In this document: positions 57,157 to 64,000 of the stretch, in pieces
Numbering within the stretch: the stretch's first letter is position 1
Layout of the letters: each line of letters opens with the position of its first letter
Assembly (NCBI GenBank): GCA_958295665.1
Contig: OY282560.1
Location: 274,958,177-275,022,176, forward strand
From: Tipula vernalis
Taxonomy: Eukaryota > Arthropoda > Insecta > Diptera > Tipulidae
Direction of reading: 5' to 3'
Length of the DNA stretch: 64,000 nt
Program-made: the position numbers and the translations under genes
Notes under the pieces: generated by a model
The model's database searches: none
What the model saw: only the letters and a program-made list of their open reading frames with translations
Told to the model about the DNA's origin: nothing

Positions 57157-58139
57157 AATTATAGTCGAGATGTTATAATCTCTAAGTTCTTACCTTCTTA
57201 TCTTAGCTTTTACGAGCACAACACTTCCACTATGAATTTTAAAGATTTGGGTTCAGTTAATACAAAGTTTATTATTTTGTTCAAAATTATTTTTTTTACA
57301 ATCTTGGATTATCCTTTGGTTTCACTTAAAATTCTTTTGTAATAGGATTCTTATTTGAATCAAACAGATTTTTGATTAAATTTTAACTACTTGACTTATT
57401 CACTAATAAAATTTCTCTTAATTACTATTCTGAATTGTATCTATCTAAATTTTAAATGTAACTATATACTAACTGATGTCAAACTATATCTATATACTAT
57501 ATTTGTAAGAAGTTCCATTATATACATATATGGAAAAACTTACAAGCTAAGCGGAAACATATCATTGCGAAACATAACATTTTTATACGCGGAAATACAA
57601 TTTTGAAGAGTGGCGGAAAATTACGGGAAAATGTTATGTTGATGAATATGTATATCTTGCAATTTTACAACTTTAAATGGCCTTGATAAATATTTATAAC
57701 TATACGCTTATTGTTTGTAATTTAATATTATGTAAGTGCGACTTACTAATTATAAATTAACCTTGAAAGTTGTATGACCGCGGAAATTGGCTTATTATTA
57801 GTAAGTTGTGTTTCACAACAGCCCGTCACACTAGCGATATATCTAATCATGGATATGATTAATTCAATAATATTTGTATAATAACGTGCATTAATACAAT
57901 CATTGTAAACAATTGTGTACATCAAGGTATGATTTTCTTAATCTCTGCATATAATCATAAATATGATGGTTACTTTTATGATCAGCTCAATCATATTTTT
58001 TCTCTGAGTGATGCCGCTCGATATGAAAAAATAATATGTTGTTTAATGTTGTATCTGTTTGTTTATAACTGTCAAAAAAAAATGACGATTAATTTTAGAT
58101 CAATATATTTCGCCGAGCTTTTAGATATATTTAGTTGAG
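57157..58139. other. AT-rich stretch, no gene seen
   Basis: Only short open frames (70 codons at most) without motifs. Nothing supported. Confidence 0.5.
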
Positions 58140-58325
58140 TTAAACATCGCCAAATTGACTGTCGCCGCGTACCGGACTATGACCGTGTTAACTGTCGTTG
58201 AGTTTGCCATCGCCGAGTTTACCATCGCCGAGCTTACCATCTTCGAGTTGACTGGCACCTAATTAACCATCGCCATGATATGGTTTCGCCGAGTTGTCGC
58301 GTACCGACGACTCTTTTCAAGCTTT
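58140..58325. repeat. degenerate 15-16-bp minisatellite (ACCATCGCCGAGTT)
   Basis: About ten imperfect units, for example TTTACCATCGCCGAG, CTTACCATCTTCGAG, TTGACTGTCGCCGCG and AACTGTCGTTGAG. GC-rich relative to its setting. Unit length and style resemble the GGGCCGAATGTCGAA arrays at 43.8 and 46.1 kb, although the sequence differs. Confidence 0.75.
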
Positions 58326-60344
58326 GAAAGGTTTACATAATTATTAATTATATAAATATCATTCAAAGACATGGGTGGATTGAAACACTTGGAATTCATG
58401 CCGCCTACCTTTTTCAATGTTTCGTTTCAACATTTATTACAAAAGGAAAAATTTAAAATAACCAATAATGTCAAAACTGAATTCAAGTTATATATGAAAA
58501 TTAAATAATAGTTTGGATTATGTCAGAATTGTACAAACAATTGTACACAAGATTTTATAAAAATAAAAACTCATGATTTTCCTCAAACTTCAATATTATC
58601 ATCTAAATTTACTACGTAATACATACGTATAAATTCACGTTCCAAAGCACAGAGTGAATAAATTTCTTTGGAAACCAAAAAAAAAACCTTTTTAAAAAAT
58701 CAAAATCAAAACATCATAAACAAGTTTCTCTTAATTTTTAAGGATTTTCAAATATTTATTTGTGCGGAAAATTTTATATTTTTTTTCATTTATATTTAGA
58801 GTATGTACAAACAAAAAAAAAACGAACAAAAAGAATGATGAAAATTTATGTTTCCAAGTTGAAAAGCACAATAGGTTTTTGCAGCATAAAAGGGGAAAAA
58901 AATATCCGCAAAAAAATAATCGATATCAACAAAAAGTAGCTAAAACAGTATAAAATAACAGATGAAGAAATGTTCACCCTACAATTGAGATACATATTCT
59001 GAAATGAGGACAATCGTTTTTATGTTCTTTGATACCACTTTGAGTTGATACCTAAAGCGAACAAACTTTTAGCAAGGTCGATCGGTGGCCGCCCTTTCGC
59101 TACATATTGATTGTATAAGAAAGGTGTAGCAACTAAATTAGCCAACGCAGGTGTGTATAGACGAATAATGGTCGTTATTATTTTCATAATTCCTATGACA
59201 GTATGGAAAAGTTATTTGTTCCGTAGATTTTAACTTTAATATGTTGGTTAGGAATAAACTAAGCACTTGCTTGAGATTACTTTATTAATACTATTTACCC
59301 TTTAAGGCGACTAGAAATGACGTCTATTGGATTTAATAATTTTGAATGAATCCGACATATGTACAGAATACTATTTCTTTCGTGTAGCTAACAGTTGCTG
59401 CTAATTCAGTTCACGACTAAATTTTACCTCGTACAAGTTTTGTCGTATCAGAGATAAAATATCTTATACTGTAGTTCCTGATTAAAGCAATCAATTTTGA
59501 GGATTTTATAAATTGTTTCTTTTCATTATACTGGGTTACTGGCTGGTGATTTCTTATAATTAAACGTTTGATTATATCTATTGTGATGTGATATATTCCA
59601 TTGTTTAATACAATTATTAAACGTAACCTGTTTAATAATTGTGTGAGATATGTTCATGACCTAAGAAAGTTTGATCATACGAGTATATCGGTATTTAAGG
59701 AATCATTCCTTGGATGCGACTTGTTTGAGTTTCACTGTTACAGAACCGCTGTTTTTATTTTCCGAGTAATTAAATTTTTCTGTAAGGAAATAAGAACGTT
59801 AGTTTCAAAAAATTTCTTATATTAACGTAATACTACCATGATAAAATTTAATTTATCGGCTCACTGAATAGGTAAAAACGTAAACATTTTTCATTTTTAA
59901 TATGGAAATTTGATAAAACGGTGATAAATTGGAGAAAATATGTGTTTCGATTTGTTTAGAACCAAAAAAAATGTGGCTAAATATTTAATGAATTTTTCTG
60001 TATCTTTTATAAAATAATATTATGTATTGTAAAGCAAAACTCATAAAATTATGAATTTAGTCTCATAGGATCAACTTTATTAATTTATTATTATTTATTT
60101 GTTTACCTTCCAATGGGATAAATTTGTTACTTAAGTAAAATAAAATAAAATACATGAATCACAAATTCCTTATACGAGATAGGTAGTCATATTTTAATTT
60201 AATCAAGAACCTGATTTTTTGTTGTTGTTTTTTAAAATACAAAGTGTCAAATATTTAAAAATTTCATCCACGTTGTATTGTATTTGTTCCTATAAAACAA
60301 AACTAATTATCCGACAATTATAAAATTGGGTTCATTTTAAAGAT
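58326..60344. other. AT-rich stretch, no gene seen
   Basis: No domains in any frame. A Lys/Asn-rich 63-codon frame at 58762-58953 derives from A-rich DNA. Confidence 0.5.
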
Positions 60345-60725
60345 AAATTGATTGATTGATTTCAATGTACGATCAAGCATTAAGCAAGTCTTCCGTATTA
60401 TAAATGCGAAGACCACACCACTATACCCATGTTACAATACGACACCATAACTCTCCCTCACCAAGGAAATATGTACCATCATACTCAGCTTTTCATGAAG
60501 CCAAACATAGCAATATTCACCCCGTAAAGAAAGGCGCCACATAGATAACCACATAAGTCTAATAGTGTAATATCCGCCCTTGGCCAGGCAGCCATCGTAC
60601 ACCTTTTTACATATAACAAAATCGAGAAATGGGTAAGGAATGTTAGTGAGGACAGACTCGGCCTGGTTACAGACACCTAATAAAGCCGATAGTTAGTGTT
60701 TTATGACAGCACAATGACAACACAA
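60345..60725 (-). mobile_element. (ATTG)n-tailed retroposon, copy 3
   Basis: Reverse-oriented relative of 36090-36424. It starts with (ATTG)3, then TGTACGATCAAGCATTAAGC, and ends AGTGTTTTATGACAGCACAA..GACAACACAA. It has about 45 extra bp, including CATCGTACACCTTTTTACAT, that copy 1 lacks. No pol III box or coding frame is recognisable. Confidence 0.7.
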
Positions 60726-61594
60726 TCAAAATATTGATAATAAAACGTTGGAACCTGATCGATCTGAAATAATATCTTAAACTAGAATTTATATTTATAT
60801 AATACTTCAAAACTTCCGATTAACAAAATTGATGATAAAATATATTTCGATGTTCTTCTGAAACCAAAAAACAAATGTTATTTATTTCTACTCCCACTTA
60901 GTCCAACCGCTCTATAATTTCAAATATTTAAGTATTAGCTTTCAACAATTAAGAGAAATATTAAAACAGCAATAAATATAATATAATCTTAATTCAAATG
61001 TAAAGATGTTCCTATCCCTAGAAATAACATTACCATTTATTAATAATAATTCAATTCTAAGCCTTAAGGCATTAAATACATTAAGGATCAATTATATTAA
61101 ATTTTTCTTCCTCCAGCATACCCCATCTGAAATAAAATTTTGAACCATAAGCACACTCCAACTTGTTCTAATAGATGTAAAAATAGGCTTTGACTTTTGA
61201 GTCAATCGCATGTGTTTAATTTTCCGAAAAATATTTTTTTTTCTAAATTAATTGAATTATTTCCAAATTTTAATTAATATATATATAACCTGAGCGAAAC
61301 AAATACACGCCTCAACCGCGGAAACCCATGAAAATAGTTGGAAAATAAAATAACAATACCAGGAAGATGAAAGCAAACAACATTTCTGGAAGAACATTGC
61401 CTAACTGGAGAAAGGTACCTTTGGAGCTGTAAACATAATTATTTAATGGCATTAGCCTATTATTGGTGAATCTTTTATCGTAATGAGCTCATGCTCAAGA
61501 TAGAGTGTTCACCTATACCAAATTTTTAAGGAAATAAATAAATAAATAAATGTCTCTCCGCTCATTATTGATGAAATTTGTTAGTTGTTATACC
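60726..61594. other. AT-rich stretch, no gene seen
   Basis: Nothing recognised apart from an (AAAT)4 tract near 61530-61551. Confidence 0.5.
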
Positions 61595-61860
61595 TATATA
61601 AAGCCCTTGTTCATCCACAACCTCACCATTTCCCTTTAATTGAAGTTTGTGAAAAAACCAAAATTTCTAGTGACATCTAATAAATAAAATTTAAATCCAA
61701 AAGTAGTGAAGTGAATTCAATAAAATTGGAAACACAGTGCAGTGCCAGTGATAATGCAATAAATAAATAAAATTAATAAATATACTAGAATAACAATAAA
61801 CAATAAAAAAACAATTGAAAACGTGCAAGTGAGAACCGTTATAACGGTAGGTGGAAACTT
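61595..61860 (+). promoter_or_regulatory. candidate TATA promoter with 5' UTR exon
   Basis: TATATAAAG at 61595-61603 is followed about 30 bp later by CCTCACC and an A-rich leader of about 220 bp without an ATG-led frame. ATAACG|GTAGGT near 61848 would be a splice donor. This arrangement is normal for insect genes with a non-coding first exon, but no downstream coding exon is in the window, and a retroelement LTR could look the same. Confidence 0.3.
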
Positions 61861-62104
61861 CTGGTGTCCTATATTAAATTATTTTACTAACCATTTCAAT
61901 ATTAACATCTTAAATAACTTTTCCTAAATTAATTATGTACCACAAAGAAATTAACATTAGTAGTTTGACAATAATTAAATCAACTACCTTCAGGCCATGG
62001 TGCTGTCACCTCAGGCAATGTTATCTTGGTCGAGTTTCTCAGGAGTTTTGCTAACTAAAACCATTTTAACTAACCAATATGATTACTGATACCAAACTAT
62101 CATT
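61861..62104. other. AT-rich stretch
   Basis: Nothing recognised. It would be intronic if the preceding promoter is real. Confidence 0.35.
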
Positions 62105-62575
62105 AGTCGTGTTTTCCATGGGAACTGCACTAGAACTCGATAAATTTTTAATTCCTTTTATTCTATGTAAACAGAAAAAAAAATTAAATTCATAAAGTGA
62201 TAATGTGTAGTGCATTTCACATAAATACACATTTTAAGTTGTTACAGCAATAAATAATGATAATTATAGCTTATTTTTTAGTTACACTGGATAAACCCAT
62301 GAATTTATCGAGTGTATTTGCTTGTAATGACGTCAGCAAGAAATTAGAAAATATTGATGAAATAACTGAAGGGGGAAATTTCCCCCGGGGGGGGGGGGGG
62401 GGAATTTCCCCCCGGGGGTATTTGATATAATTACATATTTAAACTTAAAATATGTAATTATATCAAATACACTACACATTCGCGCTTTAAGAATTTATTT
62501 TTTTTCGTTTTACATGGAATAAAAGGAATTTAAAGTTTATCGAGTTCTAGTGCAGTTCTCATGGAAAACACGGCT
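62105..62575. mobile_element. 471-bp inverted-repeat MITE with G-tract core
   Basis: The left end AGTCGTGTTTTCCATGGGAA and the complement of the right end (AGCCGTGTTTTCCATGAGAA) match through CTGCACTAGAACTCGATAAA and on to AATGTGTAGTG. ATT flanks both ends (62102-62104, 62576-62578). The core holds the perfect palindrome GGGGGAAATTTCCCCC (62371-62386), a run of about 16-18 G, a second AATTTCCCCCCGGGGG, and a 54-bp hairpin TATTTGATATAATTACATAT / ATATGTAATTATATCAAATA (62418-62471). No coding capacity. Confidence 0.8.
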
Positions 62576-62739
62576 ATTAACATTAATACCAATAAGTATG
62601 AACCTTAACACCAAAACGAACACTAATACCAACACCCACATCAATACCAATACCAACATCAACAATAATATTATGATATATGATTCGATTACACCGAAAA
62701 ATTAATTTCACTAAATTTAATTCAACTTAACTCATACCT
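62576..62739. repeat. cryptic simple sequence (AATACCAACACC)
   Basis: ACCAATACCAACATCAAC-type imperfect 6/12-bp repeats at about 62595-62665. No gene. Confidence 0.5.
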
Positions 62740-64000
62740 CTAAAATCAAATCAAATTGATAATTAATTAATTGCTTACTAATTAATCTATTCCGTTTAAA
62801 TTCTACTGCAAAATAATTAAAAATAATCAAGAACACAATAAAAGTTTAATAAAGGAATAAAAGTTTAATAAAAGTTTAATAAAAGTTTAACAAAAGTTTA
62901 ACAAAAGTTTAACAAAAATTAAACAAAAGTTTAATAAAAGTTTAACAACAATTTAACAAAAGTTTAATAAAAGTTTAATAAAAAATTAATAAAAGTTTAC
63001 AAAAGAATAAAAGTTTAATAAAAGTTTAACAAATGTTTAATAAAAGTTTAACAAAAGTTTAATAAATATTTAACAAAAGTTTGACAAAAGTTTGACAAAA
63101 GTTTATCAAAAGTTTAACGAAAGTTTAACAAAAAATTAATAAAAGTTTAACAAAAGTTTAATAAAAGTTTAACAAAAGTTGAATAAAAGTTTAAAAGTTT
63201 AAAGGTTTAAAAGTCTAAAAGTTCAAAAGTTTAAAAGTTTCAAAGTTCAAAAGTTTAAAAGTCTAAAAGTTTAAAAGTCCCAAAATCTAAAAGTTTAAAA
63301 GTTCAAAAACCAAAAGTCTAAAAGTTTAAATGTATTTACAACTTTTTTAGTTAATTCCACACCTACCTCTAAAATCAATCAAATTGATAAATAATTAATT
63401 GCTTACTAATTAAGCTATTCCGTTTAAATCCCACTGCACAATAGTTAAAAATAATCAAGAACACAATAAAAGTTTAATAAAAGAATAAAAGTTTAATAAA
63501 AGATAACAAAAGATTAATAAAAGTTTAACAAAAGTTTAACAAAAGTTTAATAAAAGTTTAACAAAAATTTAACAAAAGTTTAATAAAAGTTTAACAAAAG
63601 TTTAATGAAAAATTAGTAAAAGAATAAAAGCTTAATAAAATTTTAACATACGTTTAATAAAAGTTTAACAAAAGTTTAATAAATATTTAACAAAAGTTTG
63701 ACAAAAGTTTATCAAAAGTTTAACAAAAGTTTAACAAAAAATTAATAAAAGTTTAACAAAAGTTTAATAAAAGTTTAACAAAAGTTTAATAAAAAAGTGT
63801 AAAAGCTTAAATGTCTAAAAGTTTAAAAGTTCAAAAGTTTAAAAGTCTAAAAGTTAAAAGTCCAAAAATTTAAAAGTTCAAAAGCTAAAAGTCGAAAAGT
63901 TTAAAAGTTCAAAATTCTAAAAGTCTAAAAGTTTAAAAGTCTAAAATTCCAAAATTTTAAAGTTTAAAAGTTCAATAGTTTAAAAGTCTAAAAGTTTAAA
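62740..64000. repeat. AAAAGTTTAA satellite with a 628-bp higher-order unit, cut by window end
   Basis: Short units AAAGTTTAAC, AAAGTTTAAT, then AAAAGTCTAAAAGTTCA-type units, form two blocks (62830-63330 and 63470-64000). Each is headed by the same unique stretch (TTAATTGCTTACTAATTAA, TATTCCGTTTAAAT, ATAATCAAGAACACAATAAA) near 62760 and 63390. The period is therefore about 628 bp. The array continues beyond the window. Confidence 0.9.

Overview
The window looks like a repeat-dominated intergenic region of an AT-rich eukaryotic genome. An arthropod is very likely and a fly (Diptera) is my best guess. The reasons are spliceosomal introns with GT..AG borders, the mix of piggyBac, hAT, mariner, Tc1, gypsy, Penelope-like and Crypton-like relics, and many CATATGTATGTA-type simple stretches. 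The species assignment is inference. Nothing bacterial is organised here: there are no operons and no CRISPR. I recognised no tRNA or rRNA gene.

Layout. 1-10.1 kb is a graveyard of broken transposons: piggyBac, hAT and mariner on the + strand, a gypsy-class element on the - strand at 4.6-8.0 kb, and two copies of a dispersed repeat. 10.18-15.98 kb is a 5.8-kb DNA transposon with inverted ends of about 0.5 kb. It carries a Cys-rich small protein and a broken transposase-like protein of a family I cannot place in a named superfamily. 17.42-34.67 kb is one giant foldback-type element. Its ends are inverted relative to each other and a 9-bp target duplication brackets it. One arm has grown into about 16 kb of 158/111-bp satellite with higher-order periods (1274 bp and about 4.0 kb).

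36-41.7 kb holds a frameshifted THAP-domain gene, MITEs, a Penelope-like reverse-transcriptase relic split by a MITE, an RNase H relic, a 76-bp minisatellite and a Crypton-like tyrosine-recombinase fragment. 41.7-43.6 kb is the only apparently intact host-like gene: four exons, clean splice sites and 554 codons on the - strand, of unknown function. A 2.7-kb inverted-repeat element with minisatellite arms and a GC-rich core lies immediately upstream of it (43.7-46.4 kb).

47.6-50.35 kb is a second gypsy element, interrupted by a 508-bp insertion. 52.4-53.95 kb is a complete-length but inactive Tc1-like transposon whose transposase gene appears to contain a 123-bp intron. From 54 kb to the end the DNA is AT-rich and gene-poor. 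It holds a (TA)n tract, short palindrome and minisatellite clusters, a dispersed (ATTG)n-tailed retroposon copy, another inverted-repeat element with a G-tract core (62.1-62.6 kb), and a satellite that runs off the window end.

Most genes here are parasitic and dead. They interact mainly by inserting into one another, so the nesting gives a relative order of events. The features I consider most worth attention are the giant foldback satellite, the unplaced 5.8-kb transposon, the intact orphan gene and the intron-containing Tc1 element.
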